The notes: generated by a model not told the origin, from the sequence alone. Positions 53,964 to 63,389 are shown, counted from the stretch's first letter. The stretch: DNA of 64,000 bases from CAIYTF01 sp963664845 (GCA_963664845.1 OY761615.1:2418001-2482000); one strand, 5' to 3'. Program-made: numbers and translations.

Positions 53964-54617
53964 TTAAGCCTGTTTGGTTTTTAGAACGGTGACCAACTCT
54001 CTGATGTTGCCATCAAAAACAGGCATGGTGCGTTTCAAACGCTTGGTGAAATAATTGAAAAACATCACTGAAGGGATTGCCACAAACAAACCCGCAGCCG
54101 TTGCCACAAGTGCTTCCGCAATTCCGCTGATAACGCGGGAATAGTTTGTTGAGTCCTGCAATGCCAGCGCATGGAATGCTTTAATAATACCTATAACGGT
54201 TCCGAACAATCCAATAAACGGGGTAATGCTTCCCAGTGTTGCATGAATACCCAGCCCTTTTTCAAACCCGACCAATTCACGGTCAAGCTTATTATAGGCT
54301 GTTTCCAGCAGATCCTCGGCAGGAAGATCTTTGTGGATCAGGATAGTCTGATACACAGAGGCAAGAGGTGCGGGAACACTGAAACCGAATTTTTTTAACT
54401 TCACGCCGGTGAGGTAATCCAATGCGGCATTCACGCCACCGGATTTTAATGCATCGAAAGTATCGCGATGAATTTTATCGAGCGCTTTTTCCTGTATACC
54501 GGCGAACTGAATTATTTTATCAATTGCAATTTTGAGCGAAATTATTGAACAGAGAATAAGAATATAAACGGTAAAACCGCCGTGTTCCAATAATTGGGGA
54601 ATTGAGTCGAACTGCAT
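53964..54617 (-). CDS. exbB: ExbB/TolQ/MotA family channel protein
   Basis: 217 residues with three predicted membrane helices (about 13-33, 112-135, 160-182). The block GIHATLGSITPFIGLFGTVIGIIKAFHAL with later GIAEALVATAAGLFVAIPSVMFFNYF is the family signature. It forms the proton channel with ExbD that energises TonB. It lies just downstream of dprA and 1 base before exbD. Confidence 0.9.
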   Translation of the reverse strand: MQFDSIPQLLEHGGFTVYILILCSIISLKIAIDKIIQFAGIQEKALDKIHRDTFDALKSGGVNAALDYLTGVKLKKFGFSVPAPLASVYQTILIHKDLPAEDLLETAYNKLDRELVGFEKGLGIHATLGSITPFIGLFGTVIGIIKAFHALALQDSTNYSRVISGIAEALVATAAGLFVAIPSVMFFNYFTKRLKRTMPVFDGNIRELVTVLKTKQA

Positions 54618-54648
54618 GAACAGAGCCTTTCAAAAAAATAAACTGTTT

Positions 54649-55788
54649 TTATTCTAATATAAACATTTTGCCCGGCAACTGCCTTACCAATCCCTTAAAT
54701 TCAAGGGAAAGCAGGTGCACCAGACAATCGGATATGGAGAATGAGGTTATCTGGGAAAGCTTATCTATGGACACCGGTTGATCACTCAGGCAACTTAACA
54801 GTTTTTGTTCAAATAAGTTTAACGAGTGCCTGATCTCATCACGTTCTTTCACCTTAATTCGTTTCGCAGGTGATTCCCCGAAATCCTCCAATATATCTTC
54901 GGCGTTGCGTACAAGTTTTGCCTGACATCGTTCAATGATCATGTTCGTGCCTTCGGAATAGGCACTGAAGATTGAGCCGGGCACGGCATAAACTTCTCTG
55001 TTCTGATCACTGGCATATTTTGCCGTTATCAAAGCGCCGCCGGTGATCTTTGTCTCAACAATAAGAACGCCCTTGGACAATCCGGAAATAATGCGGTTAC
55101 GTTTGGGGAAGTTGATTGCATCCGGTTGTGCGCCGATGTGATATTCGGAAATGATTGCCCCACGTTTAATTATCGCCTCTGCAAGTTTTTTGTTTTCGGC
55201 CGGATAAATATTATCCAAACCGCTTCCCAACACGGCGATGGTTCTTCCGCGTGCTTTCAGTGCCGCTTCATGTGCCACCGTATCTATGCCGCGTGCAAGT
55301 CCGCTGATAATGGTCCAGCCTGCCTTAACCAAATCCGTGGCAAACAGTTCTGCTGCCTGGCGACCATAGTGCGTGGGTTGCCGGGTCCCCACAATGCCAA
55401 TGGCCTTTTCATCTTCAGGCAGAATGGAGCCGAGAACATAAATAACCAATGGCGGGTCATAGATTTTTTTCAGGAATTCAGGATATTCTGCATCCCAAAT
55501 GGTAATGCATCTTCCTTCAAGCACAAGAAGTTTATGTGATTCGAATGCAATACGGTTTTTAAGTTCTTCGTTAACGGGATTTTTTTTGAGGATACGGCAT
55601 GCCAGTTCGCGCGAGATGCCGTCCACCTTAACAAGGGTTTCGACCGGTGCAGTGAATACATCACTGAATGATGAGAAAAAGGAATACAGATTTTTGATTT
55701 TTACAGCACCGATGCCTTCGACTTCAGCGAGCAGGCGGAACCAGTAGTATTCCTGTTCAGACAGACCTGGGGAGTGGGTAGTGTTCAC
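54649..55788 (-). CDS. dprA: DNA-processing protein DprA
   Basis: 379 residues. DprA binds incoming single-stranded DNA during natural transformation and loads RecA. The Rossmann-like core has GIVGTRQPTHYGRQAA, IISGLARGIDTVAHEAAL, TIAVLGSGLDNIYPAENK and FPKRNRIISGLS. An N-terminal SAM/HhH-like region (about 10-65, GIGAVKIKNLYSFF) and a C-terminal winged-helix-like tail (about 320-379) are present. The start is GTG at 55788, and its GTGA overlaps the stop of the shell-protein gene upstream. Competence genes other than this are not in the window. Confidence 0.95.
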   Translation of the reverse strand: MNTTHSPGLSEQEYYWFRLLAEVEGIGAVKIKNLYSFFSSFSDVFTAPVETLVKVDGISRELACRILKKNPVNEELKNRIAFESHKLLVLEGRCITIWDAEYPEFLKKIYDPPLVIYVLGSILPEDEKAIGIVGTRQPTHYGRQAAELFATDLVKAGWTIISGLARGIDTVAHEAALKARGRTIAVLGSGLDNIYPAENKKLAEAIIKRGAIISEYHIGAQPDAINFPKRNRIISGLSKGVLIVETKITGGALITAKYASDQNREVYAVPGSIFSAYSEGTNMIIERCQAKLVRNAEDILEDFGESPAKRIKVKERDEIRHSLNLFEQKLLSCLSDQPVSIDKLSQITSFSISDCLVHLLSLEFKGLVRQLPGKMFILE

Positions 55789-56057
55789 GAGTAATTTATT
55801 TTATCTACTATTGCAACAATAATTGTATGCACAGGAGCATTGCGGTGTCCGAGTATCTGAAACACGGCATCTCCTTCCTGCGTCACTAGGACAGTTTCAT
55901 CGATGCCGGCTCCGATAAGATCGATAGCCACGACATCCTGTTTACCAATATAATTTCCTTCCAGATCGACCAGGCGGACGATCATTAATTTCTGGCTCTT
56001 CAGATGTTCATCTTTCTGCGTTGCCACCATATTGCCCCGTACTTTTGCAAGTAACAA
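55785..56057 (-). CDS. EutN/CcmL-like microcompartment vertex protein
   Basis: 90 residues, full length for the family. EutN/CcmL proteins (BMC-P) form pentamers that cap the vertices of bacterial microcompartments. The start LLAKVRGNMVATQKDEHLKSQKL matches the family, as do LVDLEGN, VAIDLIGAGIDETVLVTQEGDA and the Pro-Val-His turn with IIVAIVDKI. The start is TTG, with GAGGGT upstream inside the previous gene, and fits the conserved N-terminus. There is no BMC-H shell gene or encapsulated enzyme in the window. It overlaps dprA (GTGA) and follows the membrane gene by 2 bases. Confidence 0.88.
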   Translation of the reverse strand: MLLAKVRGNMVATQKDEHLKSQKLMIVRLVDLEGNYIGKQDVVAIDLIGAGIDETVLVTQEGDAVFQILGHRNAPVHTIIVAIVDKINYS

Positions 56058-56059
56058 GG

Positions 56060-56356
56060 TTATTGACCCTCTTTGCTTTCGCTTTGTTCAGCGGATTTCT
56101 TTTTTGAATAGAGAATTGCAAACGGGAAAATGACCACATAGGCCAGGACAAGAAATATCGGTGAGGCTACGAGAGAAGAGTTGCTGTCCCAGGGTTTAAC
56201 TGAAGAAAGATAAAACCCAATAATTGCAACAACGACGCCAACGCCGAAAATAACGAAATTGGTGTTGTTCCAATAGTAAGAAAAGGGAGAACCAGCAGAT
56301 TGTTTTCCCGAGCGAAGAGGTTTTCTGTTTACTTTTTTATTTGCAACGGTTGCCAT
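56060..56356 (-). CDS. Small two-helix membrane protein, DUF3098-like
   Basis: 98 residues with two membrane helices (about 32-50 and 62-82) and a Lys/Ser-rich tail. The first block (FVIFGVGVVVAIIGFYLSS) and the ASPIFLVLAYVVIFPFAI block resemble DUF3098, common in Bacteroidota. A C-terminal SAEQSESKEGQ is charged. It heads the run of shell protein, dprA, exbB, exbD and tonB. Function unknown. Confidence 0.65.
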   Translation of the reverse strand: MATVANKKVNRKPLRSGKQSAGSPFSYYWNNTNFVIFGVGVVVAIIGFYLSSVKPWDSNSSLVASPIFLVLAYVVIFPFAILYSKKKSAEQSESKEGQ

Positions 56357-56381
56357 TGTTTAATAACTCAAACTTGTTAAT

Positions 56382-56416
56382 AAAAAAAAAGCCCAGTGCT
56401 GGGGGGGACACTGGGC
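56382..56416 (-). terminator. Rho-independent terminator on the minus strand
   Basis: GCCCAGTG (56391-56398) pairs with CACTGGGC (56409-56416) with a 10-base loop. The run of nine A at 56382-56390 becomes a T-run in the minus-strand transcript. It ends the small gene at 56523-56771, separating it from the dprA run. Confidence 0.85.
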
Positions 56417-56522
56417 CGCTGTTGTTAGTTTACAGGTCAGGGGAGAAACCTGCAAACGAGGCAATACTAACTTACAAAATATTCAATAGCGTGTCAAGCC
56501 ATTTTCAAAAAAATTAAAAAAA

Positions 56523-56771
56523 TTATTTACTTATTTGATACACAATTTTTCTGATTGTGTCGAATTGCAAATAGGGATATTCTTCCCGTATTGCATCAAT
56601 CGCATCTCCCGCGCTTGTCTTGCCGGCACGCAGTTGTTTAAACTTCTTCCGTATCTGATAATCGCGAACCGCCTTGTCATCAATGAGTCCATGGGTGAAC
56701 AGCAATTCATAAATATCATCGCTGATCAGATCTGAAAGCGGATTGTCAATCTTTGCTCTGATGGTTTTCAT
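56523..56771 (-). CDS. Small conserved-looking protein of unknown function
   Basis: 82 residues, charged and helical (SDLISDDIYELLFTHG, DYQIRKKFKQLRAG, GDAIDAIREEYPYLQF). No family is recognised, but AAGGA lies 8 bases before the ATG and a good terminator follows the gene, so it is probably real. It may be a small regulatory or structural protein. It is transcribed on its own. Confidence 0.6.
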   Translation of the reverse strand: MKTIRAKIDNPLSDLISDDIYELLFTHGLIDDKAVRDYQIRKKFKQLRAGKTSAGDAIDAIREEYPYLQFDTIRKIVYQISK

Positions 56772-57153
56772 AGCATTTTCCTTCGTTGATTTTTGAACAT
56801 TATTTGCGCCTAAAAAAGCTGTAGCAAGAAATCAGGACCCTCCGCAATTAATTGTTTATACCAGTCACCGTTTATCGCACATTTTTACCAAGTGTCAACA
56901 ACTTGGACGCAAGCCATTTAAATAAAGTTCCGTCTTTATGACCTAAAACAGATAAATTGTCAGGATAGTTCCGGGAGGGATATTTTCCTGCATTTAACTG
57001 CCTTACCCTATAGACACCGCACAGTCGGAAAAAGTTTAATCACAACATGTAAACTCCCTGCCAATTGTGTCATTTGGCTTGAAGTGGTGTTGTAAACGTT
57101 TTCCATGGCTTTATCCCGCCAACACCGATTCATCGGTACGTTTGTCTATTTAC

Positions 57154-57317
57154 TAGTGTGGAAGTTAACTAAGAAGTGACCCTAAAAGCTGTGATTTATT
57201 TCACATGGCCCTCTTGGTGATCACAAATTGCAATAATTGCCCAAATACCCCTGATATGGTAAAAGTTCGAGGGACAACGCTTCATCAACGGCGTTAAGCT
57301 AACGCCATTGCCGATAT
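57154..57317. repeat. Inverted-repeat-bounded element, copy B
   Basis: Shares TGACCCTAAAA (57177-57187) and a 22-base segment (57292-57313; 19 of 22 identical) with copy A at 37494-37626. The left edge GTGTGGAAGTTAACTAAG is only partly similar to copy A, and the inside is longer. Likely the same element family, diverged. Confidence 0.45.
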
Positions 57318-57327
57318 GGCACGCCGG

Positions 57328-57360
57328 TTTGAGATTGTAAGACAATTTTCCGTATTTTTG
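57328..57360 (+). promoter_or_regulatory. Candidate promoter for the first duplicated T9SS gene
   Basis: TTTG at 57328-57331 and TATTTTTG at 57353-57360 match TTTG / TAnnTTTG with a 21-base spacer, slightly longer than the usual 19. The start codon lies 104 bases downstream. Confidence 0.35.
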
Positions 57361-57464
57361 TTATTGAAAACCGGCATTTTAGAATAGGGGTCTTGTTTTC
57401 CCAACAACCCTTTGGGCCGGACCGACAAAGTACCTGTTGTTTTTGGTACATATATGGAGGATTT

Positions 57465-60200
57465 ATGCGGTTCAAAATAATTTTAGCACTTTTGCTGTCC
57501 TTCCCACTTGGACAGATCTTACCACAGTTAACCGTTAGGCTAAACACGCCGCAAACAGGCGTTGTACAGGCAGGCCCGCAGAAAGCAATCTCGACCTATT
57601 ATTCTTCATTTAGTTTTTTGCAAAATGGAACTATTTCAAGCATTACACCGGACTTCAATATCAATTATATTTTCGCAGCCTCAGAAAATGTTATTTATGC
57701 CGGCAGCACCTCAATGTTGTATAAATCAACTGACGGAGGAAAGACCTGGAATTCAGGAAAGGTACTTTCTTGCCGGGGAGTTTATTTCCTCAATGAACTA
57801 AAAGGATTCACCTTTGCCGGAACATTGTCTGGCGCGATGCAAAGAACAACAGATGGCGGTAGCACATTCCAGGCCATCACACTGCCCTCAGGCACAAAAG
57901 CCCTTAATGCGATCTTCTTTTCGGATCCCCTTCACGGGTTTGCGGCGGGAAGTTACGGTGCTTTTTTAGTGACTTCAGACGGAGGTCAGACCTGGACAAA
58001 TGGAACCACGCCGGGTTCATTGGCTTTGAATTCGATGTTCTTCCTGGATAATCAAACCGGATGGGTAGCTTCGAGCAGCGGGATTATGGGAAAGACCACC
58101 GATGGCGGAATGAGTTGGACCATTGACTCGACTGCCGGCAAAGGACAAAACATCAAATACATCAAGTTCTTCGATACCCAAAATGGAATTGCCTGTGGCG
58201 ATTCGTCCCTCTTCATGTCGACTGACGGTGGAGCCTCCTGGAATGAAATTGAGCACCAGTCAGGCAAAATTTACTCTGGCGCTGCTTTTTTTAACCGGAC
58301 GAACGGTTGGATTGCCGGATCGGCCCTTTGGCAATATGACTCGGTTAACCCAGGGCTTTTTCTGCTAACTCCTGTTCCCGGACAGATATGGTGTATAGGT
58401 GATTCGGTAACAGTGAGTTGGAGTGCATCGCTAATCCCCTCCACAATGTCATTATTTATCTCACAAGATGGCGGAAGCACTTGGACAACGCTGCTGAGCA
58501 CAATACCGCCAACGCAAACCAGTGTCGTTATTACCGTTCCATTTATAAGGTCGACCAGATGTTTATTAAAAATTGAATCAAATGCGGACACCTCGCTCCG
58601 GTCCATATCTTCCGGATTCTTTACTATTCTGGAGAAACATGTTATTGCCGCTAACGAGATCAAACAGTGTATACAGAATAACGGCATCAGTTCCTATAGC
58701 CCCACGGGCTCTGCCGGTTTATATTGGCCCGGAGGAATTAACGCCGTCAAAACTGCTGTTTACGCAGATGGCATAATTTGGGGCGGAATGAACAATGGCA
58801 CGCTGAAAGTTGGCGGTTCTACCTACCGGTCAGGCTTGCAGCCGGGAAATATTCTTCTCTCCGGCGCCGCTGCCGATACGCTTGACCCACGATTTAACAT
58901 CTGGAAACTAAAGAGGAATTGGGAATCACTGCCCCAGGGAACCGAGAGAGACCAATATCAGTATGCCTATGAGAACTGGCCAGTGGATCTGGGTGCGCCC
59001 TATCAGGATGTTAACGGAGATGGTACCTATACCCCGGGTATTGATAAGCCAAAACATCTGGGTGACGAAACCGTGTGGTTCGTTGCCAACGATCTTAACC
59101 CCGTACTCACAACGGGTCTCTATGGCTCACAGCCAATTGGAGTCGAAATGCAAGTCACTGAATTTGCATATTCTTCATATGACCTGAAGGACGTACTCTT
59201 TAAAAAGGTAAAGCTTATCAATAAAAGCACCTCTCCTGTGACCGATATGTATATCAGCATCTGGTCGGACCCTGATATCGGAGCCGGTGATGATGATTAC
59301 GTTGGGTGTGATACCATATTGGGAATTGGCTACATGTATAACGGAAAGGCAGTAGATGGGGATGGTTCGAGCATCACCTATTATGGCGCCAATCCGCCGG
59401 CATTGGGTTATGTTGCATTGCAGACACCGGTGAACCCTGGAAACTCAGCAGACAGCGCACTCTTTGACGGGAAATATATTAAGGGATACAAAAATTTACC
59501 AATGAGTTCATTCAGTTTTTATGTAAACAGCAACAGTACGTATAAAGATCCGGAACTGGGAACTTCAGCCGGCACTACACAAATGTATAACTACATGACA
59601 GGCAAACTTTGGAATGGTTCACCATTTATGGACCCAATGAGCTATCCTTCGGTACCGGTTAACTTTTGTCTGTACGGCGACCCGTTTGCGGGAACCGGAT
59701 GGTATGAAGGCAGCGGTTGGCCAGGCGGACTGGCACCGGGAGACCGGCGCATGCTCATGTCCTATGGTCCATTCAACTTTGCCCCGGGACAAGTGCAGGA
59801 ACTGGTATATGCTGTCTGTATTGCCAGAGGCACATCGAACATCAACAGCGTTGCAGTAATGAAGCAATTGTGTGCTTTGGTTAAGGCACAAAAGCAGATC
59901 GTTCTTACTGACCTGAAGCCCGATGCCGCAAAGCCACACGCTTTTAGACTTGAACAGAATTATCCCAACCCATTCAACCCGACAACGATAATAAACTATC
60001 AGGTGCCTTCAGCAGGATCTGTCACGCTGAAAGTATTTGATGTGCTTGGGAAAGAAGTGACAACACTGGTTAATGAAGTGAAGAATGCAGGGAGCTATTC
60101 GGCACAATTCAACGCGGCTAATTTGCCGTGCGGTGTTTATTTCTATACGCTGCACACAGGTGCTTCTACGCGCACAATGAAGATGATGCTGGTGAAATAA
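57465..60200 (+). CDS. T9SS-secreted Asp-box/YCF48-like propeller protein (copy 1)
   Basis: About 911 residues from the ATG at 57465, which has GGAGG 5 bases upstream and starts the signal peptide (MRFKIILALLLSFPLGQILPQ). Residues about 45-320 hold Asp-box repeats (STDGGKTW, TSDGGQTW, TTDGGMSW, STDGGASW) of the YCF48/BNR propeller kind. A long middle domain begins GLYWPGGINAVKTAVYADGIIWGG and continues through GDETVWFVANDLNP; this domain recurs in secreted proteins of related bacteria. The end is a type IX sorting domain (EQNYPNPFNPTTIINYQV). The next gene is a close paralog. Confidence 0.87.
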   Translation: MRFKIILALLLSFPLGQILPQLTVRLNTPQTGVVQAGPQKAISTYYSSFSFLQNGTISSITPDFNINYIFAASENVIYAGSTSMLYKSTDGGKTWNSGKVLSCRGVYFLNELKGFTFAGTLSGAMQRTTDGGSTFQAITLPSGTKALNAIFFSDPLHGFAAGSYGAFLVTSDGGQTWTNGTTPGSLALNSMFFLDNQTGWVASSSGIMGKTTDGGMSWTIDSTAGKGQNIKYIKFFDTQNGIACGDSSLFMSTDGGASWNEIEHQSGKIYSGAAFFNRTNGWIAGSALWQYDSVNPGLFLLTPVPGQIWCIGDSVTVSWSASLIPSTMSLFISQDGGSTWTTLLSTIPPTQTSVVITVPFIRSTRCLLKIESNADTSLRSISSGFFTILEKHVIAANEIKQCIQNNGISSYSPTGSAGLYWPGGINAVKTAVYADGIIWGGMNNGTLKVGGSTYRSGLQPGNILLSGAAADTLDPRFNIWKLKRNWESLPQGTERDQYQYAYENWPVDLGAPYQDVNGDGTYTPGIDKPKHLGDETVWFVANDLNPVLTTGLYGSQPIGVEMQVTEFAYSSYDLKDVLFKKVKLINKSTSPVTDMYISIWSDPDIGAGDDDYVGCDTILGIGYMYNGKAVDGDGSSITYYGANPPALGYVALQTPVNPGNSADSALFDGKYIKGYKNLPMSSFSFYVNSNSTYKDPELGTSAGTTQMYNYMTGKLWNGSPFMDPMSYPSVPVNFCLYGDPFAGTGWYEGSGWPGGLAPGDRRMLMSYGPFNFAPGQVQELVYAVCIARGTSNINSVAVMKQLCALVKAQKQIVLTDLKPDAAKPHAFRLEQNYPNPFNPTTIINYQVPSAGSVTLKVFDVLGKEVTTLVNEVKNAGSYSAQFNAANLPCGVYFYTLHTGASTRTMKMMLVK

Positions 60201-60449
60201 CTTACAAGATTGGGTTTGGCATACAGACAGATCGTCTTAAGATTATTTATTGGAATAACGACCAAGGGATAGTCAGAGAAAAATTTTTGTACTGCCATGA
60301 TATGGAAAGCCACTATTATATTTTGTAATTTTAAATGGCTGTACAATTCTTACGTTAATTGTTCGGCTCTCAACTGTGCTGATAAAATGTTTTCAGCAGG
60401 ATGGATTGAGGCATGTTTTGATTCAACAAAACTTTATTCGGGAGATTAT
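60201..60449. other. Gap between duplicated T9SS genes
   Basis: About 250 bases, no gene. No T-run hairpin is seen, so the two genes may be read together or from a nearby promoter. Confidence 0.4.
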
Positions 60450-63203
60450 ATGAGACTAAAAGCTTTTCTGGCATTTTTGTTATTCCTTCCTTTCGGGCAG
60501 ATAGTACCACAATTATCCGTGAGGCTAAACACCTCCCAAACTGCTGTTGTCCTCGCAGGCACGCAAAAAGTAATTTCAACCAATGGCACTTTACTATATT
60601 TTTTACAGAAAGGAAGTGTTTCACGCAGCATTCCCGGCTTCGGCATTGACTACCTGTTCGCAGCATCTGCAGAGATTGTTTATGCAGGGAACAGTTCGAA
60701 GTTGTATAAATCAACTGACGGAGGAATAACCTGGAATACGGGCACTTCAATTTCTGCCAACGGTGTGTACTTTCTCGATACGCTAAATGGATTCTCTTAT
60801 GGCGGCCTGGATATCGGAACTATGCAAAGGACCACGGATGGCGGTACTACATTCAAATCCATTACATTGCCTTCAAATACAAAAGCACTCAACATTATCT
60901 GTTTTTCTGATTCCCTTCATGGATTCGCAGTTGGAGCGGGTGGAACAAGCATTATGACTACAAATGGTGGGGAAACCTGGATCAGTGGAGGAAGTTTCGG
61001 CGGCGATTTACGAGCTTTATATTTTCTGGATAATCTGACAGGGTGGGTTGCCACACGCACAGGGGTGATGGGGAAAACTACCGATGGAGGTATAAGCTGG
61101 ACTGGGGTCTTTTCTTTTCCTCAGGGACAAAGAATCAGGTATATAAAATTTTTTGACGCTCTTAATGGAATTGTCTGTAGGGATTCTGCTCTGATAACAA
61201 CCGGCGATGGCGGTATTTCCTGGCATGAGCTTGAACACTTTTCAACTGGTGTCGGCTATTCTGCTGCTTTCTCAAATCTTAATTATGGCTGGATAGCCGG
61301 TTCATCTCTCTGGCAATATGACTCGGTCAATCCCTTAGTCGCCCTAAATTCTCCAATCCCCGGGCAAACCTTACAGTCAGGGGATTCAGTGACAGTTAGC
61401 TGGAGCTCATCTCTTGGCAGTCCAACCACATTGTCTTTGTCATTCTCCCCTGACTCCGGCGAAACATGGAATACACTGTTGGACGAAATACCCTCAACCC
61501 AATCTACTGCCAGGATTTATATCCCAGTTTTGATTTCGTCAAAATGCTTTCTAAAGCTTACTGCTAAAACAGAGCCTGCCCTGCAATTTGTATTGGGTCC
61601 ATTCTACACAGTATTGGCGAACAGCAACAGTATTGGAACCATTTCCGCTAATGAGATAAAACAATACCTGCAGAATAATGGAAGCAGTTCGTATAATCCT
61701 AATTCGGATAAGTATTGCGGTTTATATTGGCCAGGGGGAGTTAATGCTGCTAAAAGTCTTGTTTTTGAAGATGGCATCATTTGGGGTGGCATGACAAATC
61801 ATGAATTGAAAGTTGGTGGTTCAACTTATAACTACGGACTCCAACCCGGCAATATTCTTCAGTCTGGATTAGCGGCAGATCCTCTTGATACGCGTTTCAG
61901 TGTCTGGAAACTCAAAAAGAACTGGGAATCTCTGCCACAAGGAACAGATAGAGACCAATATCAGTATTCATACGAAAACTGGCCGATGGATCTGGGCGCT
62001 CCGTATGAGGATGTTAACGAGGATGGCACCTATACACCCGGCACCGATAAGCCAAAATATTTGGGCGACGAAACTTTGTGGTTCGTTGCCAACGACCTTA
62101 ACCCTGCGCTAACAACGATGCTCTACGGTTCACAACCAATAGGTGTCGAGATGCAAGTATCGGAATTTGCCTTTTCCTCAAATGATTTAAAGGATGTCCT
62201 CTTTAAAAAAGTAAAGCTCCTTAATAAAAGCGCCTATCCGGTCACCGATATGTACCTCAGTATCTGGTCAGATGTAGATCTTGGTTATTACCGGGATGAC
62301 TTCATCGGTTGTGACACTTCATTGGGAATTGGCTACGTGTATAACGGAAGTGCAATTGATGGGGACGGTACGAGCCTCGCCTATTATGGCGCCAATCCTC
62401 CGGCGTTGGGTTATGTTGCATTACAAACGCCAATGAATGCGGGCAGCCCTACCGACAGTGCTTTCAGTGACGGGAAATATATCAAAGGCTACAAAAATAC
62501 GTCAATGAGTTCATTCACCTTTTTTGTGGATGCTAACGATACGTATAAGGACCCTGATCTGGGCACATACTCCGGCACCATTCAAGTGTATAACAATATG
62601 ACAAATAAATTTGGAAACGGGAAACCATTTCTTGATCCAAGGAAATCACCGCCCAGTCCTGTTAACTTTTGTTTGTACGGCGATCCGGTATCAGGAACCG
62701 GATGGTATGAAGGTGCAGGGTGGCCGGCAGGACAAGCGCCGGGTGACAGACGAATGTTAATGTCCTATGGCCCATTCACTTTCGCACCGGGACAAGTGCA
62801 GGAACTGGTATATGCCATTTGCATTGCACAAGGGACATCAAACATCAACAGCGTCACCGCCATGAAACAATTGTGCGCTTATGTAAAGTCACAAAATCAG
62901 AGAATCCTCACTGACGTGAAACCTGCCATTGTTAAAGCGCATGAATTTAAACTTGAGCAGAATTATCCTAACCCGTTCAATCCGGTCACGGTAATACGTT
63001 ACGAAGTGCCTTCATCCGGAGCTGTAACCCTAAAAGTTTTTGACGTTCTTGGGAAAGAAGTGACAACACTGGTTAATGAAGTGAAAAATGCAGGAAGCTA
63101 TTCTGCTCAATTCAACGCTGCAAATCTGCCAAGCGGCGTTTACTTTTATGTGTTGCACACGGGCGCTTCCACGCGCACAATGAAGATGATGCTCTTAAAG
63201 TAG
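60450..63203 (+). CDS. T9SS-secreted Asp-box/YCF48-like propeller protein (copy 2)
   Basis: About 917 residues from the ATG at 60450 (GGGAG upstream), starting MRLKAFLAFLLFLPFGQIVPQLSVRLNT. It is the same architecture and order as copy 1: Asp boxes (STDGGITW, TTDGGISW, TGDGGISW), the GLYWPGGVNAAKSLVFEDGIIWGG domain, and the sorting domain EQNYPNPFNPVTVIRYEV. The two are clearly a tandem duplication. The last about 45 residues of the two proteins are nearly identical while the Asp-box part is more different. A hairpin follows the stop. Confidence 0.87.
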   Translation: MRLKAFLAFLLFLPFGQIVPQLSVRLNTSQTAVVLAGTQKVISTNGTLLYFLQKGSVSRSIPGFGIDYLFAASAEIVYAGNSSKLYKSTDGGITWNTGTSISANGVYFLDTLNGFSYGGLDIGTMQRTTDGGTTFKSITLPSNTKALNIICFSDSLHGFAVGAGGTSIMTTNGGETWISGGSFGGDLRALYFLDNLTGWVATRTGVMGKTTDGGISWTGVFSFPQGQRIRYIKFFDALNGIVCRDSALITTGDGGISWHELEHFSTGVGYSAAFSNLNYGWIAGSSLWQYDSVNPLVALNSPIPGQTLQSGDSVTVSWSSSLGSPTTLSLSFSPDSGETWNTLLDEIPSTQSTARIYIPVLISSKCFLKLTAKTEPALQFVLGPFYTVLANSNSIGTISANEIKQYLQNNGSSSYNPNSDKYCGLYWPGGVNAAKSLVFEDGIIWGGMTNHELKVGGSTYNYGLQPGNILQSGLAADPLDTRFSVWKLKKNWESLPQGTDRDQYQYSYENWPMDLGAPYEDVNEDGTYTPGTDKPKYLGDETLWFVANDLNPALTTMLYGSQPIGVEMQVSEFAFSSNDLKDVLFKKVKLLNKSAYPVTDMYLSIWSDVDLGYYRDDFIGCDTSLGIGYVYNGSAIDGDGTSLAYYGANPPALGYVALQTPMNAGSPTDSAFSDGKYIKGYKNTSMSSFTFFVDANDTYKDPDLGTYSGTIQVYNNMTNKFGNGKPFLDPRKSPPSPVNFCLYGDPVSGTGWYEGAGWPAGQAPGDRRMLMSYGPFTFAPGQVQELVYAICIAQGTSNINSVTAMKQLCAYVKSQNQRILTDVKPAIVKAHEFKLEQNYPNPFNPVTVIRYEVPSSGAVTLKVFDVLGKEVTTLVNEVKNAGSYSAQFNAANLPSGVYFYVLHTGASTRTMKMMLLK

Positions 63204-63269
63204 AGGTTTATCTGGAGTTAAACGGTGATCCCCCGGGAAGCGCCCTTTAACAACATGTTTTTCCAGACA

Positions 63270-63323
63270 ACAAGAGGCCGTCATGGTTCGGAGGGATCCG
63301 AAACATGCCAGCCTCTTGTTTTA
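63270..63323 (+). terminator. Terminator after the duplicated T9SS genes
   Basis: ACAAGAGGC (63270-63278) pairs with GCCTCTTGT (63311-63319), with extra GTCATG/CATG-type pairing inside, followed by TTTT. The lower stem resembles that of the hairpin at 16714-16760. Confidence 0.8.
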
Positions 63324-63389
63324 TAATTTATCTTCCTTATTTCGTAACTTGAGGACACAAAATTTAACTTTCACTTGATTGAGAAGACA

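Larger units (their letters stand above)
56772..57464. other. Gene-free stretch with inverted-repeat element copy B and promoter region
   Basis: About 690 bases without a gene. Holds element copy B and, near the end, a possible TTTG/TAnnTTTG promoter for the T9SS gene. The left part includes AT-rich text with GTGTCAACAACTTGG and similar fragments that loosely echo element A. Confidence 0.5.
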
